Below, piece after piece: positions 1 through 6,905 of a DNA stretch of 22,133 nt. Source of the stretch: a virus; IMG/VR virus record IMGVR_UViG_3300017775_000642, positions 1 to 22,133 of that record, one strand, 5' to 3'. The position numbers and the translations under genes were made by a program. Below the pieces are notes generated by a model. That model did no database searches. It was not told where the DNA came from and was given only the letters and a program-made list of their open reading frames with translations. Numbering within the stretch: position 1 is the stretch's first letter; every line of letters begins with the position of its first letter.

Positions 1-104
1 CTGACATCATCTCTGCTGCGAACCTCAGAATAAAGGGGACGTAACAGGACATCATCAAAGGACAGATGTTCGTTAAGAATTATCCTTGCTGCCACATGCG
101 GCAT
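1..104 (-). CDS. IMP dehydrogenase / GMP reductase family, N-terminal fragment (runs off left edge)
   Basis: Only about 34 codons are inside the window. Read from the ATG at 104, the peptide begins MPHVAARIILNEHLSF and continues DDVLLRPLYSEVRSRDDV. The (S/T)FDDVLL-x-P-x-(Y/R)SEV block is the hallmark N-terminus of the IMPDH/GMPR TIM-barrel family; the YSEVRSR wording is closest to what I remember of GMP reductases, but the fragment cannot separate GuaB from GuaC. Family role: NAD-dependent oxidation of IMP to XMP, or NADPH-dependent reductive deamination of GMP to IMP. A GTG at 95 is an alternative start, with GGGAAG about 9 nt upstream. It is the last visible gene of the leftward operon, 36 bp after the 46-residue protein. 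A purine-interconversion enzyme in a phage operon is an auxiliary metabolic gene. The frame is open to the edge, so it may be intact outside. Confidence 0.8.
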   Translation of the reverse strand, partial: MPHVAARIILNEHLSFDDVLLRPLYSEVRSRDDV

Positions 105-140
105 CTTCCCACATGGAGCAAGGCATTGCACGCATCACTT

Positions 141-281
141 TTAGTCGATTAAACCTTGTTCTTTTAAATGTTCTAATTGATCCTGAGAAAGCATTCGCTT
201 TAAATAATTCAAGTCAGCCTCTCTCGGTTCACCGTCCGGCCCAAGAACATCGTCCTCAATTATTACTTTAGGGCGTTCCAT
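141..281 (-). CDS. Hypothetical 46-residue acidic protein
   Basis: The ATG at 281 gives MERPKVIIEDDVLGPDGEP followed by a helical, charged C-terminal half (LNYLKRMLSQDQLEHLKEQ). A longer reading from the ATG at 356 would overlap the preceding 838-residue gene by almost 100 bp. The start at 281 overlaps it by only 19 bp and has GGAAAGG-like purines upstream, so I prefer it. No domain recognised. It lies between the head-associated polyprotein and the IMPDH/GMPR gene in the same transcription unit, and its expression is probably coupled to the upstream gene. Confidence 0.6.
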   Translation of the reverse strand: MERPKVIIEDDVLGPDGEPREADLNYLKRMLSQDQLEHLKEQGLID

Positions 282-2779
282 GCCGTCAACACCCTTTCCA
301 CTAGTGGTCCAAGTATTACCATTTCCGCTTCTGTGAAAGATACTGTACCATTCCATTCCCTGTCTTCCATACCTAAACTCTCTTCTGCCATTTCAAGAGC
401 GGCTGCTCTTTGACCATTGTTGCCATGTTTGGCCATCAACCATTGGGACGCAGCCCTTGCGAAGATTTCAAGAGGATCAAAAACATAACGTTGATGTTTA
501 GTGCTTATTCCCTCCTCCGACAATGCTTTCTGCATAGAAGGGGAATTAATCGCTGCTTGTACCAAATCCTCAACTTCTTCACGACCCACGCTTGAGATTT
601 CGGATGCGGTGGATCCGGGTACCGCGTCCAACGGATGAGAAACAATCTCACCAAATTCTGAAACCATGTGGCTTGTACCGTTCGGATCATACCCATAATC
701 AAAATGGTGCATGATTTCGTGGACCAACGTCAACTGTCGTTGTTGTGGAGTTCTCTCAACTCCGTCCACCGTTTTAGAAATTCTGATTTCTTTCCGTGCT
801 ACTACATCTGGGAAACCTGCTCGCTCGGCTTCCATGAATTCGTCTTCTGCGTGGAGGAATTCAAACACTGCGTCAATATATTCACGCTGACTGTCGTAAC
901 CTTTTTCTTGCCAACTCCCCCAATCATGTTCAAGTTGGTCTAGTTGGGTCGGATCAACGATATCTTCAAGAGTTCCATCCCAAGGCAGAGGAACCTGTGG
1001 TGGTCCACCCTCTCTGGAATCAAAAACATGATGAACCCGCGCACGACCTGCGCGCTCCGCATGAGCGTCCACCGCTATTTCCTCTGGTGTAGCGTCCCTG
1101 CTTCGATCGCGGGATAGGCCCAGAGTAGCGTAGGTTTCAAGGTGTCTACGATCCCATGTTATGGATGATGGAAGTCCGCCATAACCATCTTCCCTAGTAT
1201 CGTTCCTGAGATTTTCATTGAATCTCCTACCATTCAACTTTGGCCTAGAAGGATTGCGTACCCTTCCGTATGGGCTGAACTCTCCTCTGAGTTTTTTGGA
1301 TGAATGAGTGTCAGTAATAATATGAACTTCGTCATCAGGATTTCTTCTCTTGGGAGTAATCAATACTGAATCAACGAGTGCTGCAACCGGGTCAATCACT
1401 TCCCGCTTGTCTCTTTGAGATCCACGATGATGTACGAGACCGCCAGCCATCGTCCCCTGTAGAGGATCGACATCAGGAACATCGGGAGCGTCAGGAGCAT
1501 CAGGAGCATCATCAGGGGCGAGATCGTTTGCCTTTGCTGACTTGGCAAGAATTCCGAAGTCTGCGGTGAACGCTCTAGCGTCAGCCAACGCTTCGTGGAT
1601 AGACAGGTCGATGACGACGACAGGCATTGAATCTTGGCCTAACGTTCCATCGGCGGCATCCACGTTGACAACAGCAGCCCAACGATGGTGACCGTCGATC
1701 ACATAACCATCCCTGCTGACATAGATCGGATCCTTACCCGGATGCCACATGGCCTCTGCCATTTCAAGAGTTATGGGTTTGCCGAAATGTGGATTGTCAA
1801 CTTTCACGCCATCTACAAAGTCGGTTTCACGCGGGTCCAGCATCGGGTCGCCTGCTTGCGCTCTCCTTATCGCCTCGTTCCTTAAAAGACCGGCCTTTGT
1901 AAAGTTGGCCACTTTTTTAGCAACCAGTTCGTTCTGACTGGCGTGCATGTGCGATGCAACCCTCGTTGTTTCTTCATGACCTATGAGCCTTCCCGCAAGA
2001 GACTCCATCCATTCGTCTCCGGCAGTGACTTCTTCTGGGAGTTTTCCCGTCTCTTTTTCGATCCGCAAAGCCTTCTGGTGCGCTTTTGACCCCTCCCGTG
2101 GTTTGCCGCCTACCTGCGGCATCTCGGCCCGAATGAAACCCAAGTGGGAATTCTTAAACTGTTCGGCACAAAAAAGGTTAGTGCCTTGAACGGAGGCATA
2201 ACACAAGCCGTAACTCGGCATGTCAACCCCCTTCTTTATTGCTTCGTCATTTAACTCCACAAGTCTCTCTGTAAGGGTGACAATATCTTCCGGCTTTTTT
2301 AACTCAACAAAATGTCCTTGGTTTATGAGTTCTATAGCATGATCAACATCTCTTGCCATCACGGGATTTCCGAAGGTTCCCGGCTTGGCTGCTGCCCTCT
2401 TCTTTTCTATCTCACGCCTGTTCTTGATGGCATCGCCAATCATTAACCCCCGGTCTTTCAAAGACGCAGAAAACTCTCCCACAATTTTCGCACCAGAGTC
2501 CCGTATATCTGTCAACCCAGCGGTATCTGGACCCGCATCAATCTTGCCTACCCATCGTGGGGTGTAGGCAACATCGTTCCCGTCGGCGTCTACAAAGCGA
2601 AGACCATCCAGCGCATCTGCTGAGGTCATACCAGAAACAATGGCCTGACCAAGTGAATTCAGTAACCGTGTTCCCGCAGGACGCTCAAAAGCAGTGTCTT
2701 CCTGAACGACGCCATCATGGTCGGCATCGACAGCGTCCGGCTTGTACGGCTCCAACCGCAACCCGCCCCAACGCACCAT
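263..2779 (-). CDS. Actinophage head-associated polyprotein with ParB-like and zinc-metallopeptidase-like domains
   Basis: 838 residues. Residues 18-34 (DADHDGVVQEDTAFERP) match the DxDxDGxVQExTxxERP segment often found near the C-terminal part of actinophage MuF-like minor head proteins; here it is N-terminal, so the MuF part is absent or encoded elsewhere. Residues 188-232 (CYASVQGTNLFC, then EMPQVGGKP) and 276-370 (SHMHASQNEL to VSRDGYVIDGHHRWAAV) form a ParB/sulfiredoxin-like module known from actinophages, with DGHHRW at 362-367. An Asp/Pro/Ala linker follows (about 422-438). Residues 683-694 contain VHEIMHHFDYGY, an HExxH zinc site, and DPLEIFARAASQW (768-780) resembles the (E)xFARAFxxY motif downstream of such sites in phage polyvalent metallopeptidase domains. 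There is no Shine-Dalgarno: the stop of the small membrane-protein gene lies just before the start (TAGTCATG), suggesting translational coupling. The ParB-like part could be a nuclease, an NTPase or non-enzymatic. The call is good at family level; activity is inferred. Confidence 0.75.
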   Translation of the reverse strand: MVRWGGLRLEPYKPDAVDADHDGVVQEDTAFERPAGTRLLNSLGQAIVSGMTSADALDGLRFVDADGNDVAYTPRWVGKIDAGPDTAGLTDIRDSGAKIVGEFSASLKDRGLMIGDAIKNRREIEKKRAAAKPGTFGNPVMARDVDHAIELINQGHFVELKKPEDIVTLTERLVELNDEAIKKGVDMPSYGLCYASVQGTNLFCAEQFKNSHLGFIRAEMPQVGGKPREGSKAHQKALRIEKETGKLPEEVTAGDEWMESLAGRLIGHEETTRVASHMHASQNELVAKKVANFTKAGLLRNEAIRRAQAGDPMLDPRETDFVDGVKVDNPHFGKPITLEMAEAMWHPGKDPIYVSRDGYVIDGHHRWAAVVNVDAADGTLGQDSMPVVVIDLSIHEALADARAFTADFGILAKSAKANDLAPDDAPDAPDAPDVPDVDPLQGTMAGGLVHHRGSQRDKREVIDPVAALVDSVLITPKRRNPDDEVHIITDTHSSKKLRGEFSPYGRVRNPSRPKLNGRRFNENLRNDTREDGYGGLPSSITWDRRHLETYATLGLSRDRSRDATPEEIAVDAHAERAGRARVHHVFDSREGGPPQVPLPWDGTLEDIVDPTQLDQLEHDWGSWQEKGYDSQREYIDAVFEFLHAEDEFMEAERAGFPDVVARKEIRISKTVDGVERTPQQRQLTLVHEIMHHFDYGYDPNGTSHMVSEFGEIVSHPLDAVPGSTASEISSVGREEVEDLVQAAINSPSMQKALSEEGISTKHQRYVFDPLEIFARAASQWLMAKHGNNGQRAAALEMAEESLGMEDREWNGTVSFTEAEMVILGPLVERVLTAWNALK

Positions 2780-2781
2780 GA

Positions 2782-2916
2782 CTAAGGGGCCACTCTAGGA
2801 GAGGTATGGATAACGTTTCGCTGCGGAGGATCCTTCTTCTTGAACCATTCGTAACCGATCAGTATTCCAACGAGAAACATGCCGACATAGAAGAGCGCCG
2901 ACAGAAACCATTTCAT
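2782..2916 (-). CDS. 44-residue single-pass membrane protein
   Basis: Starting at the ATG at 2916 the peptide is MKWFLSALFYVGMFLVGILI, then GYEWFKKKDPPQRNVIHTSP and a short tail. Residues 3-21 form one clear hydrophobic segment, followed by a Lys cluster (KKK 26-28), so an N-out/C-in topology is likely. Support for being a gene: its ATG overlaps the TGA of the ribbon-helix-helix gene as ATGA, GGAGAG lies about 10 nt upstream, and its TAG is 2 bp before the ATG of the 838-residue gene. It thus fills exactly the gap between two cotranscribed genes. Function unknown; candidates are a small membrane anchor, an antiholin-like peptide or a superinfection-exclusion peptide. Confidence 0.7.
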   Translation of the reverse strand: MKWFLSALFYVGMFLVGILIGYEWFKKKDPPQRNVIHTSPRVAP

Positions 2917-3149
2917 CCCGACAATCTCTCCCCACAATGATCGCAGAATTCCGCCCACGGATAAGTTCTACGAAACTCCAACGGATGAATACAATACAAG
3001 GCTTCCTTAACAACAGGAGCAACACTGCTACGAATCAAGTCAGACATACTCACACCCAGTTTTTCAGCAGCCTGTTTCCATTCCTCACGCTCGTCCTCAG
3101 CAATACGAACAAGAATTTGAGCAGTCTTATTTTCTTCGCTCTCACTCAT
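2913..3149 (-). CDS. Ribbon-helix-helix-like small protein with C-terminal CxxC
   Basis: 78 residues from the ATG at 3149. A longer reading from 3209 would lie inside the upstream gene. Residues 7-40 (TAQILVRIAEDEREEWKQAA, then EKLGVSMSDLIRSS) fit the beta-helix-helix pattern of RHH/MetJ-Arc DNA-binding proteins: an ILVRI strand, an amphipathic helix, and S-x-SDLIR starting the second helix. The C-terminal part has H-x-LE and a CDHCGERL knuckle (the two Cys near residues 70 and 73), a possible zinc-binding hairpin. The start overlaps the end of the small-terminase-like gene by 8 bp and the stop overlaps the next gene as ATGA. It probably acts as a small DNA-binding regulator; target unknown. 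Confidence 0.7.
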   Translation of the reverse strand: MSESEENKTAQILVRIAEDEREEWKQAAEKLGVSMSDLIRSSVAPVVKEALYCIHPLEFRRTYPWAEFCDHCGERLSG

Positions 3150-3750
3150 CGTCTGGTTCTTCAATAGTTTCTGCATCAACAATCTCCAATTCGTTGTCGT
3201 TGTCTTCAACTTCTGCTAACACTTTTTCAACCACTTCCGCTTCTAGAACTCCCGCTTTTCTCATCAGTTCCAAAAGTTGCATGGATTCTGTTCGATGATC
3301 AATCTGATTGACCTTGCTCAATTCCTCACCAGCCAGACTATGACGAATATCTGTATGACCTTGAACGTTCAGGTTCACGTTCTGCACCTCCATGCCCAAC
3401 AATTTGGCACGACGATCCATTATTCCTAAAGCCGTCTGTATGGCTTTCATGTCAGGTTCAACTACTATTTCCTCATCCCCAATTGTTTCCCGACGGAACT
3501 GCGTCAAAGGCCAAACGGAAGATTGAAGATTATCCAAACGTTCCAGTTCTAGTCTGAGAACTTCCGGATAAGCGAGAGCAGCGTCCCGGTTTAATCTTTC
3601 CAGAACACGACTAATCCCCTTAGACACACTGGAAACCGGAACCTCATACCGTTTAGAAATCTCCGCGTGGGATGCCCCGGCCTGCCGCATACGGAACATT
3701 TTCAAATCACGTTCCGCTATGAACTCTCTAGTTAGGTTAGTTCCTGCCAT
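3142..3750 (-). CDS. Small-terminase-like HTH protein
   Basis: About 202 residues from the ATG at 3750 (MAGTNLTREFIAERDLKMFR). Alternative in-frame starts at 3759 and 3825 lie deeper in the upstream gene. An N-terminal helix-turn-helix is visible (MRQAGASHAEISKRYEVPVS followed by SVSKGI). The middle part, E-x-xRLDNLQSSVWPLTQF then KAIQTALGIMDRRAKLLGME, has the typical wording of small terminase subunits that follow the HTH with a helical oligomerisation region. The C-terminus is strongly acidic (EVEDNDNELEIVDAETIEEP). In this family the protein binds phage DNA and recruits the large terminase. No large terminase is visible in the window, so a regulator with the same fold is a possible alternative. 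It overlaps both neighbours, within the leftward operon. Confidence 0.65.
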   Translation of the reverse strand: MAGTNLTREFIAERDLKMFRMRQAGASHAEISKRYEVPVSSVSKGISRVLERLNRDAALAYPEVLRLELERLDNLQSSVWPLTQFRRETIGDEEIVVEPDMKAIQTALGIMDRRAKLLGMEVQNVNLNVQGHTDIRHSLAGEELSKVNQIDHRTESMQLLELMRKAGVLEAEVVEKVLAEVEDNDNELEIVDAETIEEPDDE

Positions 3751-4147
3751 AGTTATCATTCGGTTTGAATTTGGTTTCTGGCTTTTCTTTATAATACCGC
3801 AGCATGTCAGCCATAAACTCCGCAATAGTAGGTTTGGTCGGAATCACACCACGCGCCTTCTGTTCTTTAGCCAACTGTCTGGGAGTCAATCCAGCCCATA
3901 TCCCATGCATGTCAGCAGCAGGAAAACTTAGAGCATATTGCAAACATTCAGAACGAACATCACACACTCTGCAAATACGACGCGCTTCTGAGATATAGGT
4001 GATGTCCTTATGCTTCTTGGGAAACATAAGGTGACCACGACCTTTGCAATTCGCTCTGTCTGTCCAGTGGGCCTCCCCATCACCTCCGACTAAATCATAT
4101 GCCAATCTACACCTTGTACTCTTTATCCCGGTACAAGGCCCAACCAT
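3737..4147 (-). CDS. WhiB-like [4Fe-4S] transcriptional regulator
   Basis: 136 residues from the ATG at 4147. The four cluster cysteines are C34, C59, C62 and C68 (C-x24-C-x2-C-x5-C), in HWTDRANCKGRGH and ARRICRVCDVRSEC. The family's turn motif is present as GIWAGLT (82-88), followed by a basic helix (RQLAKEQKARG). Wbl proteins bind a [4Fe-4S] cluster and the principal sigma factor to redirect transcription, and are known only from Actinobacteria and their phages, so this gene is the best host indicator in the window. The ATG at 4147 overlaps the phosphoesterase gene by 41 bp and has no Shine-Dalgarno. A TTG at 4105 is preceded by AAGGTG and follows the upstream stop by 1 bp, so it may be the true start. 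The 3' end overlaps the small-terminase-like gene by 14 bp. Confidence 0.92.
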   Translation of the reverse strand: MVGPCTGIKSTRCRLAYDLVGGDGEAHWTDRANCKGRGHLMFPKKHKDITYISEARRICRVCDVRSECLQYALSFPAADMHGIWAGLTPRQLAKEQKARGVIPTKPTIAEFMADMLRYYKEKPETKFKPNDNYGRN

Positions 4148-5267
4148 CGCGAATGGTAATCATTTCTAGATTGAATTTGCCGTCGCCCTCTTCGTAATCC
4201 ACAACTGCAAGACCTTGCTGCCAATTTTCGTATCTGGTCAACGGCCTACCGTCCAAATCTGTGCCGCCTTTTGTGGAAGGGACTGCCCCGTCGATCCGGG
4301 CCAAACATCCCGGTGACGCTGCTGTCACCGTTTTTGGTCCGTCAAAATCTTCACGAGTCATTTCAGCCCATTCACGCCGATGTATGTGACCATATAATAC
4401 AGATATTTTCTCGCGTTTCAAGTATGCCATCGCTGTACTGCCCCCGCTACGAACAAGATCACCATGAATAACTTTAATATGTTCATTGATCCAAATAGTT
4501 GATGCTGGATAACCTGAAAGATATTCGATATCAAAATCATCTAAGCGACACAGATTAGGAACACTGAGTACAGGCCAAGAAGAAGGTTTGTTTCCTTGGC
4601 GTATACCAAACGCTGCCATGGCGTTATCCATCATGAAGTTTGTTAAACGTTCTTCATGGTTACCCGCAAGCCATTTGATCTCTGCCTTTGGAGCAGCCAC
4701 TCTGATAGCAGCACAAATTTCTGTCGCCCGGTCGATGGAACGCTGAGTTGTTTGCTGAAAAGCAGGAGACAGTCGGTATTTTCCCAATTCCGGAAGATCA
4801 AGATTGTCTCCAATGAGTGCAACCTTGTCCGGATTCACATCCTTACAAATGGATATGGCAATGTCGATAGCGCCTTCATCGTGGGTTGGTTCCAGTTCTC
4901 CATCCCTGTTTCGGAAATACCCGATCTGCATATCAGGAAGAACCACACACTTTTTAAATTTGGTTGACTTTTTCTTTGTTGCCGTGTTCTTCGGTAAAGT
5001 TATGCTGGGTCCGGGCTGAACAACAGGCCACTCTGGACCCGTTTCCCAAGAGGGGGAAATCTGGATCCCAACAAGATCGTGAACCTGTGCCTCGCCGTCA
5101 GCATCTTTCGTTAAAGACTGATAGACGGACACCTTTCTAACATCACCTATTTCATTGATGTCTATGTCTTGGCGTTCCAGCAATTCGGCCAGTTTGCCCA
5201 ATGATGCCCTACTGGGTACCTTTTGCATTTGTTTGAGATTACTTTTTAGGTCTGACTTTTTAGCCAC
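4107..5267 (-). CDS. Calcineurin-like metallophosphoesterase
   Basis: 386 residues from the GTG at 5267 (MAKKSDLKSN), which has GGGGG about 8 nt upstream; another in-frame GTG at 5276 gives 389 residues. Numbered from 5276, the phosphoesterase motifs appear in order: DMQ 115-117, GDNLD 156-160, GNHEE 205-209, HGD 271-273 and GHIHR 296-300. The first motif, normally DxH, has Gln in place of His (DMQ), so one bridging-metal ligand is substituted. Residues 1-100 are a charged N-terminal extension of unknown role. Family members hydrolyse phosphomono- or diesters with a di-metal centre; many phage copies are thought to act on nucleic acids, but the substrate here is unknown. The gene follows the HTH gene by overlap (TGA followed by AGTG) and precedes the WhiB-like gene. 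Confidence 0.85.
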   Translation of the reverse strand: MAKKSDLKSNLKQMQKVPSRASLGKLAELLERQDIDINEIGDVRKVSVYQSLTKDADGEAQVHDLVGIQISPSWETGPEWPVVQPGPSITLPKNTATKKKSTKFKKCVVLPDMQIGYFRNRDGELEPTHDEGAIDIAISICKDVNPDKVALIGDNLDLPELGKYRLSPAFQQTTQRSIDRATEICAAIRVAAPKAEIKWLAGNHEERLTNFMMDNAMAAFGIRQGNKPSSWPVLSVPNLCRLDDFDIEYLSGYPASTIWINEHIKVIHGDLVRSGGSTAMAYLKREKISVLYGHIHRREWAEMTREDFDGPKTVTAASPGCLARIDGAVPSTKGGTDLDGRPLTRYENWQQGLAVVDYEEGDGKFNLEMITIRDGWALYRDKEYKV

Positions 5268-5268
5268 T

Positions 5269-5541
5269 TCACCCACCCCCTAAACGTTGAGAGCAGTGCG
5301 GATCGCATCTGCAAATCTGATTGCGATACTTGGTAATGCTTTCTCGTGATATTTTTACGCCATTGCGACTCAACTCACGATGGAGTTCTGTAACCGTCAC
5401 ACCTGTATTCATCATTGAATCTGAGATAAGAACCGACAGATCCAAATCCTCTTCTCGGAGTTTTCCAAGAAGTCTTTGTGCCGGACAGGTCGGTGGTTCT
5501 TCTACCGTAAGCCCCTGCAACCTTGCTCTCAGTTCTTCCAC
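5269..5541 (-). CDS. HTH-type small DNA-binding protein, first gene of the leftward operon
   Basis: 90 residues from the GTG at 5541 (VEELRARLQGLTVEEPPT), chosen because AAGGGA lies 8 nt upstream. The longer ATG reading at 5634 would reach the divergent gene's leader and starts with an unconvincing Arg/Cys-rich stretch. Residues ~45-78 (TGVTVTELHRELSRNGVKIS, then RESITKYRNQ) form a helix-turn-helix of the kind that reads a choice between forms (K-I-S-R-E-S-I-T-K-Y), followed by CRCDPHC, a possible metal site. It may be an autoregulator or a packaging-type DNA binder. It is divergent from the winged-helix gene at 5640, with 98 bp between the two starts. Confidence 0.6.
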   Translation of the reverse strand: MEELRARLQGLTVEEPPTCPAQRLLGKLREEDLDLSVLISDSMMNTGVTVTELHRELSRNGVKISRESITKYRNQICRCDPHCSQRLGGG

Positions 5542-5597
5542 ATGATTGTCCCTTGATAGATGACGTTGTGGTCGGCAGCAAAGAAGCCGCCGTTGTC

Positions 5598-5603
5598 TAT
5601 AAT
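5598..5603 (+). promoter_or_regulatory. Candidate -10 box TATAAT for the winged-helix gene
   Basis: A perfect TATAAT lies 36 nt upstream of the ATG at 5640, in the 98-bp divergent intergenic region. I see no convincing -35 hexamer at 16-18 bp. On the minus strand the same bases read TATTAT-like, so it may also serve the leftward operon. Confidence 0.35.
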
Positions 5604-5639
5604 AGATCAAGAACAGTGATGCTGTAGGGACCAATCAAG

Positions 5640-6077
5640 ATGAACGACTTTAAAGGCTATGGACCAGCCCATGAACACGCCTTAAAAAAACACATTGCTG
5701 ATGCCATCGCAGGAGCAGACACCCTTGAGTTGGCAGTTGAATACGTCATGGAAGCGCTTAACGAAGCGCGTGTTATCTCGTATCACAACAAAAGAACCCT
5801 CGCCCTTCTGACCCAGACAGGCAGAGCATTTGTCGTTTTGATTGAATATCCCGAATCTTCCATTCGTGATGTCGCTTCAAAGATGGGAGTATTAGAGAAC
5901 ACAGCACAACGTTCAATGACAAAACTGCTGGAACACGGACTAGTAGAACGACAAAAGCGAAAGAACACCTTCACTTACAAGCCACGCTACGAAAGCGTGT
6001 GGAAGCACCCCGATGTATGGAGATTTGCCCTTGCAATACTAAAGATGTCTAAAGAACAACCAGACAACCCGTGGTGA
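5640..6077 (+). CDS. Winged-helix (MarR/BlaI-like) transcriptional regulator
   Basis: 145 residues; AGGGA lies about 9 nt before the ATG. Residues 52-115 show the winged-helix order: LALLTQTGRAFVVLIEY, then SSIRDVASKMGVLENTAQRS (recognition helix), MTKLLEHGLVERQKRKN and a FTYK strand forming the wing. This layout matches one-domain regulators in which a helix pair selects DNA and the wing is basic. The N-terminal 45 residues form helices (HEHALKKHIADAIAGADTLE) that may dimerise. It is transcribed divergently from the leftward operon and so is a candidate repressor of that operon or of itself. The C-terminal HPDVWRFALAILK is also helical. No ligand site was recognised. Confidence 0.75.
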   Translation: MNDFKGYGPAHEHALKKHIADAIAGADTLELAVEYVMEALNEARVISYHNKRTLALLTQTGRAFVVLIEYPESSIRDVASKMGVLENTAQRSMTKLLEHGLVERQKRKNTFTYKPRYESVWKHPDVWRFALAILKMSKEQPDNPW

Positions 6078-6088
6078 TATACGCTAAT

Positions 6089-6094
6089 TATGCT
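6089..6094 (+). promoter_or_regulatory. Candidate -10 (TATGCT) within shared ATTATGCTA motif
   Basis: ATTATGCTA at 6087-6095 recurs exactly at 19404-19412. In both places it lies about 40 nt before the start codon of a rightward gene that follows an intergenic gap. TATGCT fits TANNNT. No clear -35 box is visible. Confidence 0.35.
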
Positions 6095-6134
6095 AAATTA
6101 CTTACGAGAAACGCCAAATATTACAAGGAGTACC

Positions 6135-6521
6135 ATGCCGGATACAATAAACAAAGAAGGAGCGGAGATCGTTTACGCCCCCGGTGAAGATTTGTCGTTG
6201 CAATCCACCGAATTGTTGTTAGAGGAGATGGCTTCCACCATGATGGACGCTGAAATCAAGGAGACTTATCTACTCCACTACACTGCGGTTAACCAAACTG
6301 GACCTGAAGCGCACACTATCGAACTGAAAACTCTAAAGGCGTGTCACGATAATGCTGCCGGTCTGGCGAAATCTCCCTCCATTCTTCCTAACACCGTCAG
6401 GATCACATCTCAAAAGGTAATCGTTCTTCCAGAGGTGGAACATTCATTGATTAAAGAAGAGCCGCAAGACGCACCCATCTGGAAGACGCCAGAAGTACAT
6501 CCGTATATACCGACTAATTAA
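6135..6521 (+). CDS. Hypothetical 128-residue protein
   Basis: The ATG at 6135 is chosen because ACAAGGAG ends 5 nt upstream, one of the best ribosome binding sites in the window; the upstream ATG at 6090 has none. The protein is soluble and mildly acidic (starts MPDTINKEGAEIVYAPGEDL), with a central strand/helix mix (THIELKTLKACHDN-like segment) and a Pro-rich C-terminus (EVHPYIPTN). No family recognised. Its stop overlaps the stop of the convergent minus-strand gene by 8 bp. A candidate promoter lies about 40 nt upstream. Confidence 0.65.
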   Translation: MPDTINKEGAEIVYAPGEDLSLQSTELLLEEMASTMMDAEIKETYLLHYTAVNQTGPEAHTIELKTLKACHDNAAGLAKSPSILPNTVRITSQKVIVLPEVEHSLIKEEPQDAPIWKTPEVHPYIPTN

Positions 6522-6903
6522 GTTCAGGAATTCCCTTACCGTCTAACCAACTAGCGAATGCCTCATCATTGAGTGGGATCCACCACAGTTGGCACGAATT
6601 CAAATCGTAGGTATCGCCCAACAAAGCCCACGCTATTTCCATCGTTGGACCTTCGATGGCTGCGGTACCTACGTTGCACTCCAAACCGAAGGTGTCAATA
6701 AAGTATCTGACGACACAAGGCACTTCCCGAATGGCACACTTGCCATCATCCGGGCAATGTAACAGCGTTACCTGAACCTCATGTTTGATTAAGTGCAGCC
6801 CAATGGTGTGTCCGTTGGTATGCCAAACGGCATCCGTACCGCCTAGAGCCGTTTCAATCTTCTTGCTTATTCCAGCGCCCTTGCCATTCAAGGCCGTATC
6901 CAC
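6514..6903 (-). CDS. Hypothetical 129-residue protein
   Basis: GTG start at 6903 with GAGGAAG 6 nt upstream, just after the stop of the coiled-coil gene, so the two are cotranscribed leftward. The sequence mixes strands (HTIGLHLIKHEVQVTLLHC, VVRYFIDTFGLECNVGTAAI) and ends in a Trp-rich segment (NSCQLWWIPLNDEAFASWLD). Four Cys are present (HCPDDGKC, EVPC, LEC) plus NSC, perhaps metal-binding, but the spacing matches no family I know. Convergent with the 128-residue gene. Confidence 0.6.
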   Translation of the reverse strand: MDTALNGKGAGISKKIETALGGTDAVWHTNGHTIGLHLIKHEVQVTLLHCPDDGKCAIREVPCVVRYFIDTFGLECNVGTAAIEGPTMEIAWALLGDTYDLNSCQLWWIPLNDEAFASWLDGKGIPELN

Positions 6904-6905
6904 AG

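Noticed and set aside
86-271. Plus-strand 61-codon frame at the left edge
   Set aside because: Lies antisense to the 46-residue gene and the IMPDH/GMPR start, with no ribosome site and no recognisable motif.
1430-1530. Short repeated GATGCTCCTGACGC-like units (Asp-Ala-Pro-Asp) as a possible DNA repeat element
   Set aside because: They only encode the Asp/Ala/Pro linker of the 838-residue protein, an in-frame low-complexity spacer.
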